Notes: a model not told the origin generated them from the sequence alone. A DNA stretch of 64,000 nt from Mycolicibacillus parakoreensis (GCF_022370835.2 NZ_CP092365.1:2604001-2668000), one strand, 5' to 3'; shown: positions 50,530 to 60,510, numbered from the stretch's first letter. Numbers and translations: made by a program.

Positions 50530-51246
50530 TCACCCGACCGGGCAGCTGTCGGCCGCGGTGCGCAGCACCGGCACCGACGCCGCGTCGACCGGCAGGCCGT
50601 AGCCGCGCAGCACCGCGATGAACTGCATCGCGTACTGGCAGGCGAACGCGGTGTTCGGCGGCATCCAGTCCGCCGGCGGGGAGTCGCCCTTGTCCTGGTT
50701 GGGCGCCCCGGCGACGGCCAGCAGGTTGGCCGGGTCGTTGGCGAACCGGCGCCGCTGGGCCGGGGCCCAGCCGTGCGCCCCCATGTCCCAGGCGTAGGCC
50801 AGCGGCACCAGGTGGTCGATCTGCACCGCCTGCCCGGTGTGCGCGCCGCGGGTGAACGCCACCGTGGCGTTGCCGTACGGGTCGTGCAGCACCCCGGTGG
50901 CCACCGCGTTGGGGCAGCGGGTGGTCGCCACCGCGGTGATCTGCTCGAGGTCCCGGTTGAGGATGTCGTTGCGGGTGTCGCAGCCGTTGCGTCCGCCGGG
51001 GGCGTCGGTGTCGTCGTCCCAGGCCGCGCCGAAGGCGGCCCGCCGGTAGTCGTGGCGGTGCGGGCGCGCGGGCCACACCGCCAGTCCGTCCAGCACGTCG
51101 GTGCCGGCGGTCACCGTCGGAGGGTGCGGCCGAGCGCCCGACGCCGGGGCCCGGTCGGCGCTGACCGTCTGGTAGGCCACCAGCACCGCGGTCGCCGCCA
51201 GCACCACCGGCCAGATCAGGCGGCGGCGCGGCGCGCAGGGGCTCAC
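50530..51246 (-). CDS. Exported HNH-family (DUF1524) nuclease-like protein (Rv2972c-like)
   Basis: A 238-residue protein with an N-terminal signal/anchor (residues 10-26) and a GmrSD-type HNH domain. The key residues are D144-H145 in QIDHLVPLA, N174 in NDPANLLAV and N183/K186 in NQDKGD. Cys pairs at about 89/111 suggest an extracellular fold. Secreted relatives degrade DNA. GTG 51246 overlaps the recG stop by 4 nt, so it is produced along with a DNA-repair helicase despite being exported. Confidence 0.85.
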   Translation of the reverse strand: MSPCAPRRRLIWPVVLAATAVLVAYQTVSADRAPASGARPHPPTVTAGTDVLDGLAVWPARPHRHDYRRAAFGAAWDDDTDAPGGRNGCDTRNDILNRDLEQITAVATTRCPNAVATGVLHDPYGNATVAFTRGAHTGQAVQIDHLVPLAYAWDMGAHGWAPAQRRRFANDPANLLAVAGAPNQDKGDSPPADWMPPNTAFACQYAMQFIAVLRGYGLPVDAASVPVLRTAADSCPVG

Positions 51247-53495
51247 GCCTTGTCCAGGTAGTCGATGGCGTCGGTCTCGGTGAACCGGGCCGCCAGCGCC
51301 GCCAGCCCCGGGTTCTGCGGGTCCCGGGCAACGGTGTCCGCGCAGAAGCTCCGGGCGTGCTCGATCAGCTCGCCGTGTTCGGCGAGCGACAGCAGCGGCA
51401 ACGTCATCGACCGGCCGGATTGGTTGCGGCCCAACACATCACCTTCGCGGCGTTCACGCAGGTCCAGGTCGGCCAGCGCGAACCCGTCGACGGTGTCGGC
51501 GACCGCGGCCAGCCGCCGGCCCGACCGGCTCGCCGGTCGCACCCAGCTGACCAGCAGACACAGGCTCGGATGGACGCCGCGACCGATGCGGCCGCGCAGC
51601 TGGTGGAGCTGACTGATCCCGAACCGGTCGGCGTCCATCACCACCATCACGGTGGCGTTGGGCACGTCGACACCGACCTCGATCACCGTGGTGCAGACCA
51701 GCACGTCGATCGCGCCGTCCCGAAACGCGGTCATCACGGTCTCCTTCTCCTCGGCGGAGAGCCGTCCGTGCAGGAGCCCGAGGCGCAGACCGGCCAGCGC
51801 GGCGGCCGACAGGCCGGTGAAGCCGTCGACCGCGGTCACCGGCGCACGCCCGCCGCTGTCCTCAGGGCCACCGTCGGCGCGCCGATCGGCGGTGTCGCTG
51901 TCGTCGATCCGGGAGGTCACCACGTAGGCCTGCCGGCCGGCGGCCACCTCCTCGCGGACCCGGCTCCAGGCGCGGGCCAGCCAGTCCGGCTTGTGTCCCG
52001 CGAACACCGTTCGGGTGGTGATCGGTTGGCGCCCGCGCGGCAGTTCGCGCAACGTCGAGGTCTCCAGATCGCCGTAGACGGTCAGCGCCACGGTGCGCGG
52101 GATCGGCGTGGCGGTCATCACCAGCAGATGCGGGGTGATGCCGTCGGGGGCCTTGGCGCGCAACCGGTCTCGTTGTTCGACGCCGAACCGGTGTTGTTCG
52201 TCGATGACGACCATGCCCAGCCGGTGGAACGACACGCTGTCCTGCAGCAGCGCATGGGTGCCGATCACGATCGCCGCCGCACCACTGCTGATCTCGGCGC
52301 GCACCCGGTTCTTCTGCGCGGCGGTCATCGATCCGGTGAGCAACGCCACCGCGATCGCGTCGTCGGTGCCGCCGAGCTGACCGCCGAGTGCCATCGGGCC
52401 CAGCGCCGCGGTGATCGACCGCCGGTGCTGGGCGGCGAGCACCTCGGTGGGCGCCAGAAGCGCGCACTGGTAGCCGGCGTCGACCAGTTGCAGCATCGCC
52501 AGCACCGACACGATCGTCTTGCCGGAGCCGACCTCGCCCTGCAGCAGCCGGTTCATCGGTCGGGGCTCGGCCAGTTCGCGCGCGATGACCTCCAGCACCT
52601 CCTGCTGGCCGGCGGTGAGCGCGAACGGCAGCGCGGCCACCAGGGCGGCGGCCCGCCCGGCGGGGACGCGCGGGGCGGCCGGACCCAACCGGGACGCCTC
52701 CCCCCGGCGTCGCCGCACCAGCGCCCACTGCAGGGCCACCGCCTCGTCGAAGGCCAGCCGGTCGCGGGCCCGGCGGCGCAGCGCCGGATCCTCGCCCAGG
52801 TGCACCGCGCGCAGCGCCTCGTCCTCGCTGAGCAGCCCGAGCCGCTCGCGCAGCCCCTCGGGCAGCGGGTCGGCCACCGGGTCGAGCACCGCGAGCACCT
52901 GGCGCACGCAGTTGAAGATGTCCCAGCTCTGCAGTTTCACGCTGGCCGGGTAGATCGGGTAGTAGGACCGCTCGAACTCGGCCTGCACCACCTGCCCGGC
53001 GACCGCCTCCGACGCCTCGGCGATCCTCTTGAGGGCGCGGCTGCCCCGGTGGGGGCCGGATTCGGTGTCGAGCACGAGGAAATCGGGGTGGCGCAGCTGC
53101 AGGGCGCCGCGGTAGTAGTGCACCTCCCCCGACAGCATCACCCGGGTGCCGGTGGTCAGCTGCCCCGCGATCCACTTTGTGGCGTTGAAGAAGGTGGCGG
53201 TCACCGTGGCGGCCCCGGCGCCCAGGGTGATCCGCAGGAACCGGCGCCCGCCGCGTTTGCTGGGGTTCTTCGGTGTCTGCAGCGTCGAGCTGGTGATGGT
53301 GTCGAGCAGGGTGATGTGCTCACCGGGCTGCGGGCGTCGGTCGTCGAGGTTGCGCACCACCCCGCCGGCCGCGGCATAGGTGCGCGGGTAGTGGCGCAGC
53401 AACTCCTCGACGGTGCCGATGCCGAACGCCTCGTCGAGGTGGCCGGCCGCCTTGGCACCGACGACGAAATCCAACCGGTCGCCGAGGGTGGCCAC
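51243..53495 (-). CDS. recG: ATP-dependent DNA helicase RecG
   Basis: Rescues stalled forks and Holliday junctions. The 750-residue protein has an N-terminal wedge/OB domain (about 60-160), Walker A LQGEVGSGKTIVSV, a DEQH box (VVIDEQHRFGV), and motif VI in the QLHQLRGRIGRG helix. GTG 53495 is chosen, 2 nt after the stop of the FakA-like gene; a longer reading would span that gene. An approximately 20-residue acidic insertion (DTADRRADGGPEDSGG) lies between helicase domains. Confidence 0.94.
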   Translation of the reverse strand: MATLGDRLDFVVGAKAAGHLDEAFGIGTVEELLRHYPRTYAAAGGVVRNLDDRRPQPGEHITLLDTITSSTLQTPKNPSKRGGRRFLRITLGAGAATVTATFFNATKWIAGQLTTGTRVMLSGEVHYYRGALQLRHPDFLVLDTESGPHRGSRALKRIAEASEAVAGQVVQAEFERSYYPIYPASVKLQSWDIFNCVRQVLAVLDPVADPLPEGLRERLGLLSEDEALRAVHLGEDPALRRRARDRLAFDEAVALQWALVRRRRGEASRLGPAAPRVPAGRAAALVAALPFALTAGQQEVLEVIARELAEPRPMNRLLQGEVGSGKTIVSVLAMLQLVDAGYQCALLAPTEVLAAQHRRSITAALGPMALGGQLGGTDDAIAVALLTGSMTAAQKNRVRAEISSGAAAIVIGTHALLQDSVSFHRLGMVVIDEQHRFGVEQRDRLRAKAPDGITPHLLVMTATPIPRTVALTVYGDLETSTLRELPRGRQPITTRTVFAGHKPDWLARAWSRVREEVAAGRQAYVVTSRIDDSDTADRRADGGPEDSGGRAPVTAVDGFTGLSAAALAGLRLGLLHGRLSAEEKETVMTAFRDGAIDVLVCTTVIEVGVDVPNATVMVVMDADRFGISQLHQLRGRIGRGVHPSLCLLVSWVRPASRSGRRLAAVADTVDGFALADLDLRERREGDVLGRNQSGRSMTLPLLSLAEHGELIEHARSFCADTVARDPQNPGLAALAARFTETDAIDYLDKA

Positions 53496-53497
53496 CG

Positions 53498-55111
53498 CTA
53501 CTCGACCCCGATGAGCAGCACGTCGCCGCGGTGGCCGGTGTCGTAGATCATCAGCTCGGTGCCCGGGTGGGCGTCGTGCACATGGCGGTCCAGCGCCGCC
53601 TCGGTCGCCTCGGGGTCGGCCAGCCCGGCGCCGATGAGCACCGTCACCAGCTCCCCTCCGGAGCCCAGCAGCAGATCGATCAGCCCGACGGCGGCGGCGC
53701 GGGCGTCGTCGGCGACGATGAGCACCTCCCCGCTGGCGATCCCCAGCCCGTCGCCGGCGCGGCACGGGCCGGCCCAGGTCAGCGCCTCCTCGGTGGCGAT
53801 GCGCACCGAGCCGTAGCGGGCGGCGGCCGCGGCACGCGCCATGGTGAACCCGTCGTCGACGACCTGCCGGGTCGGGTCGTGCAGGGCCAGCGCGGCCAGC
53901 CCCTGCACCATCGAGCCGGTCGCCAGCGGCACCACGTCGATGCCCCAGCCGTTGGCGGCGGTGCAGCCGGCGACGAGTTCCTCGGCGGCGACCAGGCCGT
54001 TGGGCAGCACCAGCACCTGCGCCGCGCCGGTGTCGACGATGGCGCGCAGCAGCTGCTGGGCGCTGACGGTCTCCGCCGCGGCGCACAGCACGCCGGCGCC
54101 CTCGGTGCCGAACAGCTGTGCCGCACCGTTGCCGTCGGTGACGGCGAGCACGGCGCGTTCGCGCGCCCAGCTGCCGGGCGCCGGGGCGCCGGCTCCGGCC
54201 AGCCCGGAGATCTGGATGCGGCTGAGCCGCCCGACGGTCAGCCCGGCCTCCACCGCGCCGCCGGCATCGTCGGTGTGCACGTGCACCGAGAAGCCGGCCG
54301 CCCCGCCGGCGGCGGCGATCGCCACCGACTCCCCCAGGCCGCTCAGCGCGGTGCGCAGTGTCTCCGCGTCGGCCGGGGTGCAGTCGGCGAGCAGATACAT
54401 CACCTCGAAGCGGGGCCCGGGCGCGGCGGCGGCCACCGGGGCGGGTTCGGCGGGCTCGTAGGGCCGACGCACCGGCACCTGGCCGGTGACCGTCGTCGCG
54501 AGCGCATCGAGCAAGACCACCAGGCCGCGCCCGCCGGCGTCGACGACTCCGGCCTCGGCCAGCGCCGGCAGCTGCCCGGGGGTGGCGTCCAGCGCGGTGG
54601 CGGCGGCCTCCCCGGCGGCGAGCAGCGCCGCACCCAGCGCGGCGCGCTCGGCGGCGCACGCCTCGGCTGCCGCCGCGGCCGCCGCCAGCACCGACACGAC
54701 GGTGCCGGGGATCTCCCGCCCGCCCATCGACGCGATCGTCAACCGCACCCCGCGGCGCAGCGCGGCGCCCAGGGTGGCGGCGTCCAGGCTGGTCGCGGCG
54801 TGGTTCTCGGCGGTGACCTCGGCCAGCCCGCGCAGGATCTGCGACAGGATCACCCCGGAGTTGCCGCGCGCACCGTGCAGTGCGCCGACCGACAGCGCGG
54901 CGGCCACCCGGGCCAGATCGCCGGCCCCGGCCTCGGTGTTGGCCTCCGCGAGCGCCGAGCGCAGGGTGAACAGCATGTTGGTGCCGGTGTCGGCATCGGC
55001 GACCGGAAAGACGTTGAGCCGGTTGATCTCGTCGGCGTGGGTGAGCAGATCGGAGACCGCGGTGTGCGCCCAATCGCGCAGCGCGGCGCCGTCGAGCACG
55101 CCTCCCGCCAT
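53498..55111 (-). CDS. DAK/DhaL-domain protein, FakA-like fatty acid kinase candidate
   Basis: A 537-residue protein combining a DhaL phosphatase/kinase domain (residues 1-200; [12 protein letters not shown] at about 40, [12 protein letters not shown] at about 80), a middle domain and a C-terminal DegV/EDD-like half (about 260-530; [19 protein letters not shown]). This is the FakA/YloV layout; FakA phosphorylates FakB-bound fatty acids. No FakB (DegV) gene is seen here. In M. tuberculosis the region is annotated as two genes (Rv2974c and Rv2975c), while here one frame is intact. Fatty acid kinase activity is inferred. Confidence 0.82.
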   Translation of the reverse strand: MAGGVLDGAALRDWAHTAVSDLLTHADEINRLNVFPVADADTGTNMLFTLRSALAEANTEAGAGDLARVAAALSVGALHGARGNSGVILSQILRGLAEVTAENHAATSLDAATLGAALRRGVRLTIASMGGREIPGTVVSVLAAAAAAAEACAAERAALGAALLAAGEAAATALDATPGQLPALAEAGVVDAGGRGLVVLLDALATTVTGQVPVRRPYEPAEPAPVAAAAPGPRFEVMYLLADCTPADAETLRTALSGLGESVAIAAAGGAAGFSVHVHTDDAGGAVEAGLTVGRLSRIQISGLAGAGAPAPGSWARERAVLAVTDGNGAAQLFGTEGAGVLCAAAETVSAQQLLRAIVDTGAAQVLVLPNGLVAAEELVAGCTAANGWGIDVVPLATGSMVQGLAALALHDPTRQVVDDGFTMARAAAAARYGSVRIATEEALTWAGPCRAGDGLGIASGEVLIVADDARAAAVGLIDLLLGSGGELVTVLIGAGLADPEATEAALDRHVHDAHPGTELMIYDTGHRGDVLLIGVE

Positions 55112-55215
55112 CGCCGAACCACCTCCTCGCCCCGTCGGTGGGCGCCAGCCTAACCAGTGGGCCGGACAAAACCGCCCGCCAGGGGCCCGCCGGGCGGCCC
55201 GGGGTGTGGATGGTT

Positions 55216-55244
55216 TTGGCAGTTCGGGCCGCGGCGGCTATTCT
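55216..55244 (+). promoter_or_regulatory. Predicted sigma-A promoter of rpmB
   Basis: TTGGCA (55216-55221), 17 bp, TATTCT (55239-55244): a near-consensus spacing and sequence. Transcription would start near 55252, giving a leader of about 115 nt that opens with the hairpin at 55256-55282. The region 55112-55367 holds no gene. Confidence 0.6.
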
Positions 55245-55255
55245 GGTCAGGTTGT

Positions 55256-55282
55256 CGGGCCACCCTGCGGGTCGCTGGCCCG
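55256..55282 (+). promoter_or_regulatory. Hairpin at the 5' end of the rpmB leader
   Basis: CGGGCCA (55256-55262) pairs with TGGCCCG (55276-55282) around an inner CCC-TGC-GGG stem-loop. It begins right after the predicted transcription start, so it may protect or regulate the rpmB mRNA (inference). Confidence 0.4.
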
Positions 55283-55367
55283 GCGGCAAGGCGACGATCA
55301 CGACCGACCAGACAACGGGGCAAGCAGGAACCGGCCCTCAAGCAGACGTTTTCGAGGAGTGTTTACC

Positions 55368-55562
55368 ATGGCCGCCGTGTGCGATATCTGTGGCAAGGGC
55401 CCGGGCTTCGGCAAGACGGTGTCGCACTCGCACCGCCGGCACAGCCGCCGCTGGAACCCCAACATCCAGACCGTGCGGGCGGTCGCCCGCCCGGGCGGCA
55501 ACCGGCAGCGGATGAACGTCTGCACCTCCTGCCTCAAGGCCGGCAAGGTCGGCCGCGGTTAG
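55368..55562 (+). CDS. rpmB: 50S ribosomal protein L28 (bL28), zinc-ribbon form
   Basis: The 64-residue protein has two Cys pairs, CDIC (residues 5-8) and CTSC (52-55), the zinc-binding C+ version. The [15 protein letters not shown] segment is the L28 RNA-binding signature. GAGGAG precedes ATG 55368. Mycobacteria often carry a Cys-free paralogue used under zinc limitation; none is in this window. It diverges from the FakA-like gene. Confidence 0.95.
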   Translation: MAAVCDICGKGPGFGKTVSHSHRRHSRRWNPNIQTVRAVARPGGNRQRMNVCTSCLKAGKVGRG

Positions 55563-55648
55563 ACACCGCCGCCACCGCGGCCGTCGGCGGTGTGCCGGCG
55601 CCGCAAACCGCGTGCCCCGGGGTCGCCGACCCGCCCTACCGTAGGGGG

Positions 55649-56533
55649 ATGGCCCCGCGCTTCGGCCCCCGAGCAGCGCTGAGCGCCGCGCTGCTCGCGG
55701 CCCTCGTCGGCTGCGGCACCGCGCCCGGCGACCGCCCGTCTCCGCAGACCACCCCCGCCACGGTGACCCTCGGGCCGCTGCCGCCACCGGTCAACTCCGC
55801 TCGGCTGTATACCGCTCCGGTGGCGGTGCTGACCCCGGGCGCCCCGATCATGCTCGGTGACGATCCCACCGACCCCACCGGCCTCTGCCAGGCCGGGTTC
55901 GCGGTCACCGATGCGACGCGAATCATCCGGTTCCTCACCGCCGCGCAGTGCGCGCACGGCGACCCCCACGCCCCGGTGTCGGTGAGCCGACCCGCACCCG
56001 ACGAGCAGAACGACGAGGTCGGCGCGCAACGCATCGGCGCGATCAGCGATCTGAGCCCGGGCGTGCCCGGCGCCGTCGACCCCCCGTGGAGCCTGCCGTT
56101 CTCGCCGGTGGCGGTCTTCGGGTCCGAGTCCGGCGACTGGGGGTTGCCGGTGGCGACGACGGTGCGCGGGCGACCGGTCCCGGCGCGGGCCGTACAGCAC
56201 CCCGACGAGGTGATGCACCGCGGCGCGACGGCGACTTGGACGAGTTCATCGGGGACCACGGTGACCGGACATCTGTTGGATCCGGCGACCACCCCGGAGC
56301 TGGCGACGTTGCCGGCGACCGTGCAACGGGTCGTCGTCGCCGCCGATGACCCCGACACCGATCCGCCGCCGATCTACAACCTGGTCATGGGTTCGCCGGT
56401 CACCGTCGAGATCGGCGGCGTCACCGCGAACCTGGGCATGGTGACCGGGGCCGATCCGGACCGGCACTGGGTGGTCGTCGATCTGCTCGGCCCGATGCTG
56501 ACCGAGCGCGGCCTCACCCTGGCCCGCGGTTAG
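55649..56533 (+). CDS. Lipoprotein with chymotrypsin-like fold, catalytic His apparently lost
   Basis: A 294-residue lipoprotein: hydrophobic start, lipobox ALVGC (C22). The mature part resembles secreted S1-type proteases: C80 and C101 bracket GFAVTD and FLTAAQC, the C42...TAAHC disulfide pattern, but the catalytic His57 position is Gln100. A GMSGSPV-like VMGSPVTV near the C-terminus lacks the GDSGG serine. It may be a pseudo-protease or a distantly related exported domain. The start lacks a clear ribosome-binding site, though GTAGGGGG lies immediately before ATG. Family assignment is moderate. Confidence 0.7.
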   Translation: MAPRFGPRAALSAALLAALVGCGTAPGDRPSPQTTPATVTLGPLPPPVNSARLYTAPVAVLTPGAPIMLGDDPTDPTGLCQAGFAVTDATRIIRFLTAAQCAHGDPHAPVSVSRPAPDEQNDEVGAQRIGAISDLSPGVPGAVDPPWSLPFSPVAVFGSESGDWGLPVATTVRGRPVPARAVQHPDEVMHRGATATWTSSSGTTVTGHLLDPATTPELATLPATVQRVVVAADDPDTDPPPIYNLVMGSPVTVEIGGVTANLGMVTGADPDRHWVVVDLLGPMLTERGLTLARG

Positions 56534-56563
56534 GGGACCGCCACCTCGGGGCCGCGCCGGCGG

Positions 56564-57247
56564 CTACGGCAGCCGCCAGTCGACCGGGTCGGCGCCCAAC
56601 CGACCCAACGCCGTATTGGCGCGGCTGAACGGGCGCGACCCGAAGAACCCCCGCGACGCCGACAGCGGGGAGGGATGCGGGGATTCGATCGCCACGCAGT
56701 GCCCGCCGGCGAGCACCGGCTTGACCGTCGCGGCGTCGCGGCCCCACAGGATCGCCACCAGCGGGCGCTCCCGGTCGGCCAGCGCCCGGATCGCGCATTC
56801 GGTGACCGCCTCCCAGCCCTTGCCGCGGTGCGAGGCGGGGCTGCCCGGAGCCACCGTCAGCACCCGGTTGAGCAGCAGCACGCCCCGCTCGGTCCACGGG
56901 CTCAGATCCCCGCACGACGGCGGCGGGTGGCCCAGGTCGGCGCTGTATTCGGTGAAGATGTTGGCCAGACTGCGGGGCAGGGGCCGCACGTGCGGGGCCA
57001 CCGAGAAACTCAGGCCCACCGCGTGCCCGGGAGTCGGGTACGGGTCCTGACCGACGATGAGGACGCGCACCGCGTCGAACGGCGTGGTGAACGCCCGCAG
57101 CACGTTCTGTCCGGCAGGCAGGTAGCCGCGGCCGGCGGCGTTCTCCTCCCGCAGAAACCGCCCCATGGCGGCCACCCGGTCGGCGACCGGGGCCAGGACC
57201 GCCGCCCAGCCCGACTCGACGAGTTCACCCAGCGGACGCGCGCTCAC
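56564..57247 (-). CDS. ung: Uracil-DNA glycosylase
   Basis: Removes uracil from DNA. The 227-residue family-1 enzyme has the water-activating [11 protein letters not shown] motif (about residue 65) and C-terminal [18 protein letters not shown] and ILWGRDA are conserved as well. GTG 57247 is the start. A long GC-rich spacer separates it from thiL/GNAT. No anomalies seen. Confidence 0.96.
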   Translation of the reverse strand: MSARPLGELVESGWAAVLAPVADRVAAMGRFLREENAAGRGYLPAGQNVLRAFTTPFDAVRVLIVGQDPYPTPGHAVGLSFSVAPHVRPLPRSLANIFTEYSADLGHPPPSCGDLSPWTERGVLLLNRVLTVAPGSPASHRGKGWEAVTECAIRALADRERPLVAILWGRDAATVKPVLAGGHCVAIESPHPSPLSASRGFFGSRPFSRANTALGRLGADPVDWRLP

Positions 57248-57347
57248 CGCCGGCCCGGCCCGTCGTCGTGCCGGTCGTGCAGTGAAGTCATGTGGACGCC
57301 AATCGCCGTGGGGTTGCGGTGTCGAGCAGAGGGTACTGGGTCACCGA

Positions 57348-57782
57348 TCACCGGACGTGGGGCAGTCGCGGCGCGCGCTCCATGAACATCGAATCCGGTG
57401 CGGTGAACCCGAACGCGGCGTACAACCGGTGCGCGTCGGCGGTGTGCAGCATCCACCGGAAGTCCCGCCCCGGCCCGTCGTCGATCATCAGGCCCACCAG
57501 CGCCTGACCGATACCGTGGCCTCGGTGCGCCGCACAGACGTACACGTCGGCCAGGTAGGCCATGGCGACCCCGTCGGAGAAGGCGCGGCAGAACCCCACC
57601 ATCTGACCGTCGGCGGCGCGGTACGCGCCGACGACCCGCCACGCGGTGTCGAGTTGCCGGTCGAACATCCCCCGGGTGCGGTACTTGGCCCAGTAGGTGT
57701 GCGCGGTCAATTCCTGCCACAGCCAATCGCGATCCACCCGGGCCACCGCGGTGGAGAACTCGACCTCGTCGACGGAGGTCAT
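57348..57782 (-). CDS. GNAT-family N-acetyltransferase
   Basis: A 144-residue acetyltransferase. The acetyl-CoA loop is RGHGIGQALVGLM (about residues 85-97), followed by FRWMLHTADAHRLYAAFGF, the classic last helix. MTSVDEVEFSTAV is the start chosen at ATG 57782, which overlaps the thiL stop as ATGA; the longer reading crosses thiL. The acceptor is unknown. Coupling to thiL might mean only co-expression. Confidence 0.85.
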   Translation of the reverse strand: MTSVDEVEFSTAVARVDRDWLWQELTAHTYWAKYRTRGMFDRQLDTAWRVVGAYRAADGQMVGFCRAFSDGVAMAYLADVYVCAAHRGHGIGQALVGLMIDDGPGRDFRWMLHTADAHRLYAAFGFTAPDSMFMERAPRLPHVR

Positions 57783-58765
57783 CGCCGCTCGTCCGGGCCG
57801 TCGAACGACTGCCAGCCGCCCGCGACGGTCGGTGTGGCGCCGTCGAGCAGGACCCGCCCCGTTCCGGTGCGCACCACCCCGATGCGGCGCCACCCGGGCG
57901 GTGCCGCCGCGGCGAAGACCGCCACCAACGCGTGGTCTTCTCCCCCGCCGAGCACCCACGTCCAGGCGTCGGCGCCGACGGCGGCGGCGGCACCGCGCAG
58001 CGCGGCGTGGTCGTCGTCCAGCGCGGCCCGCGCGAGGTCGATGTCGACCCCGGACGCGGCGGCGAGGTGACCGACGTCGGCGATCAGCCCGTCGGAGACG
58101 TCGATCATCGCCTGCGCGCCGGCCTCGGCGGCCGCCGGCCCCTGCCGATACGGCGGCCGGGGAACCAGGTGCGCGCGGCGCAACTCATCGAACCCGTCGA
58201 TCCCCTTGTCCCACAGCGCATAGCCGGCCGCAGAGCGGCCCAGATCGCCGGCGACGGCGACGATGGCCCCGGCGCCGGCCCCGACGCGCCGCACCGGGGG
58301 GCGCCCGCTCAGGTCGCCGAGCGCGGCGACCGAGACCACCCAGCGCTCGGCCTGCACCAGGTCGCCGCCGACGATGCCGGCCCCGAGCGGTTCGGCCTCG
58401 GCCCACATCCCGTCGGCGACCTCGGCGAGGTGGGCGGCCGGGGTGTGCGCCGGGGCGCCGAAGCCGACCACGAACGCGGTGGGGGCGGCCCCCATCGCGG
58501 CGAGGTCGGCGGCGTTGACCGCGATCGCCTTGCGGCCGACATCGTGCGGGCTCGACCAGTCCAACCGGAAATGCCGGCCGGCCACCAGCATGTCGGTGCA
58601 GACCACGATGCGCCCGTCGCCGGCGCGCACCACCGCGGCGTCGTCGCCGGGGCCCAGCAGGGTCGACGCGGGTTGTCGACGCCCGGTGACCAGCCGGGCG
58701 ATCATCGGGAACTCGCCGAGTCCACCGAGCGTGGGGGTGTCGTTCACCGTGCTGTCCTCGCTCAC
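57779..58765 (-). CDS. thiL: Thiamine-monophosphate kinase
   Basis: Phosphorylates TMP to TPP, the active cofactor. The 328-residue AIRS-like protein has LLGPGDDAAVV near residue 38, KAIAVNAADLAAMGA around 80, GIVGGDLVQ and the C-terminal MIDVSDGLIADVGHL. The position equals Rv2977c. The downstream GNAT gene overlaps its stop. Confidence 0.94.
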   Translation of the reverse strand: MSEDSTVNDTPTLGGLGEFPMIARLVTGRRQPASTLLGPGDDAAVVRAGDGRIVVCTDMLVAGRHFRLDWSSPHDVGRKAIAVNAADLAAMGAAPTAFVVGFGAPAHTPAAHLAEVADGMWAEAEPLGAGIVGGDLVQAERWVVSVAALGDLSGRPPVRRVGAGAGAIVAVAGDLGRSAAGYALWDKGIDGFDELRRAHLVPRPPYRQGPAAAEAGAQAMIDVSDGLIADVGHLAAASGVDIDLARAALDDDHAALRGAAAAVGADAWTWVLGGGEDHALVAVFAAAAPPGWRRIGVVRTGTGRVLLDGATPTVAGGWQSFDGPDERR

Positions 58766-58858
58766 GTCGATTCCTCACCGCCGCGACCGCCGGGTAGGTT
58801 CTCTTGGCACGGCCGCGGGGCGGCGTTGGCAGTGTAAGCCGAGAAGGGGTGGTCGCGG

Positions 58859-59386
58859 ATGGACGAGCCGGACGGCCCGCCGCGCTGGGCGCTGATCACC
58901 GCGCTGGTGGTGGCCGTGGCCGCGGTGCTCACCGTGCTGGTGGTGGCCGCCACCCGTCACACGCCGCGCTCGCCGGTGCCGATCGCCGCGGTGCCGGCAC
59001 CGGCGGCCGCCGGACCCGACTGTGCGGGGCTGCTGGAGCATCTGCCGGACCGGCTCGGCGATTTCACCCGCGCCCCGGTCGCCGAGCCGGCCCCGCCCGG
59101 GGTGGCCGCCTGGCGTGCCGAGGACATCGAGGACCCGGTGGTGCTGCGCTGCGGGCTGGCGCGACCGGCCGAGTTCGTCGTCGGCTCCCCGATCCAGGTG
59201 GTCGACGCGGTGCAGTGGTTCGCCGTCCGCGAAACCGAGCGGGTCACCTGGTTCGCCGTCGACCGGCCGGTGTATGTGGCGTTGACGCTGCCCGCCGGGT
59301 CGGGGCCGAGCCCGATCCAGCAGGTCTCCGCGGTGATCGCGGCACGGCTGGCCGCCCGACCGATCGACCCCGCGCCGGTGGGCTGA
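58859..59386 (+). CDS. DUF3515 exported or membrane-anchored protein (Rv2980-like)
   Basis: A 175-residue actinobacterial protein of unknown function with one N-terminal transmembrane segment (about residues 10-31), a Pro/Ala linker and a DUF3515 domain. Two Cys (C54 in PDCAGLL and C98 in LRCGLA) and AVQWFAVRETERVTWFAV match the family. It converges on ddl with an 11-nt gap and diverges from thiL. No catalytic motif is evident. Confidence 0.85.
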   Translation: MDEPDGPPRWALITALVVAVAAVLTVLVVAATRHTPRSPVPIAAVPAPAAAGPDCAGLLEHLPDRLGDFTRAPVAEPAPPGVAAWRAEDIEDPVVLRCGLARPAEFVVGSPIQVVDAVQWFAVRETERVTWFAVDRPVYVALTLPAGSGPSPIQQVSAVIAARLAARPIDPAPVG

Positions 59387-59397
59387 ACCGGCGCGCG

Positions 59398-60510
59398 TCA
59401 GCGCAGACCGGTGCCGCGCGCCAGCGCGGTGTCGACCATGGTGGCCAGCAGTGTCGGGTAGTCGACCCCGCTGGCGGCCCACATCTGCGGATACATCGAG
59501 ATCGTGGTGAACCCGGGCATGGTGTTGATCTCGTTGATCACCGGGCCGTCGGCGGTGAGGAAGAAATCGACCCGGGCCAGGCCCTGCCCGTCGATCGCGG
59601 CGAACGCCCGGACCGCCAGGGCCCGGATCTGCGCGGCCGTCTCGGGGTCGACGTCGGCGGGCACGTCCAGGTCGGCGGCGTCGTCGAGGTATTTGGTGGC
59701 GAAGTCGTAGAACGCCTCACCGCCGGCGGCTGCGCTCACCCGGATCTCCCCGAGCGCGCTGGCCTGCACGGTGCCGTCGGGGAACTCCAGCACCCCGCAC
59801 TCGACCTCCCGGCCGTCGATCGCCGCCTCGACGATCACCTTCGGGTCGTGGCGGCGGGCCGCGGCGACCGCGGCGGGCAGCTCATCCCAGTGCCCGACGC
59901 GGGTGACCCCGATCGAGGAGCCGCCGCGGGCCGGTTTGACGAACACCGGCAGGCCCAGCCGCTCGCGGTCCCCGCGGCTCACGGTGGGCTGGGCGGGACG
60001 CAGCACCGTGTAGCGTCCGATCGGCAGGTCCTCGGCGGCCAGCAGTTTCTTGGTGAACTCCTTGTCCATCCCGGCGGCGCTGGCGAGCACCCCGGCCCCC
60101 ACATAGGGCAGCCCCGCCAGTTCCAGCAATCCCTGGATGGTGCCGTCCTCCCCGTAGGGCCCGTGCAGCACCGGGAACACCACGTCGACGGCGGCGAGCA
60201 CCTGCCCGGGCGCCGAGTCGGCCACCGCCGCCAGACCCACCAGTTGGCCGGCCCGCTGCGGGTCGGCGGTGAGCGCCAATTCGGCACCGGAGTCGCCGGT
60301 CACCGACGGCAGCCGCCGGTCGGTGATGGCCAACGCGTCGGGGTCGGCGTCGGTGAGCACCCACGCCCCGTCGGTGGTGATCCCGACGGCGACCACCTCG
60401 AAGCGGCGCGGGTCCAGGTTGCGCAGGATGCTGCCCGCCGAGACACACGAGATCGCGTGCTCGCTGCTGCGGCCCCCGAACACCACGGCGACCCGGACAC
60501 GGTCGTTCAC
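59398..60510 (-). CDS. ddlA: D-alanine--D-alanine ligase
   Basis: Makes D-Ala-D-Ala for peptidoglycan; the target of D-cycloserine in mycobacteria. The 370-residue ATP-grasp enzyme has [19 protein letters not shown] at the start, [20 protein letters not shown], the [13 protein letters not shown] loop and the C-terminal [12 protein letters not shown] metal motif. It lies downstream of gpsA with a 74-nt gap. Confidence 0.96.
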   Translation of the reverse strand: MNDRVRVAVVFGGRSSEHAISCVSAGSILRNLDPRRFEVVAVGITTDGAWVLTDADPDALAITDRRLPSVTGDSGAELALTADPQRAGQLVGLAAVADSAPGQVLAAVDVVFPVLHGPYGEDGTIQGLLELAGLPYVGAGVLASAAGMDKEFTKKLLAAEDLPIGRYTVLRPAQPTVSRGDRERLGLPVFVKPARGGSSIGVTRVGHWDELPAAVAAARRHDPKVIVEAAIDGREVECGVLEFPDGTVQASALGEIRVSAAAGGEAFYDFATKYLDDAADLDVPADVDPETAAQIRALAVRAFAAIDGQGLARVDFFLTADGPVINEINTMPGFTTISMYPQMWAASGVDYPTLLATMVDTALARGTGLR

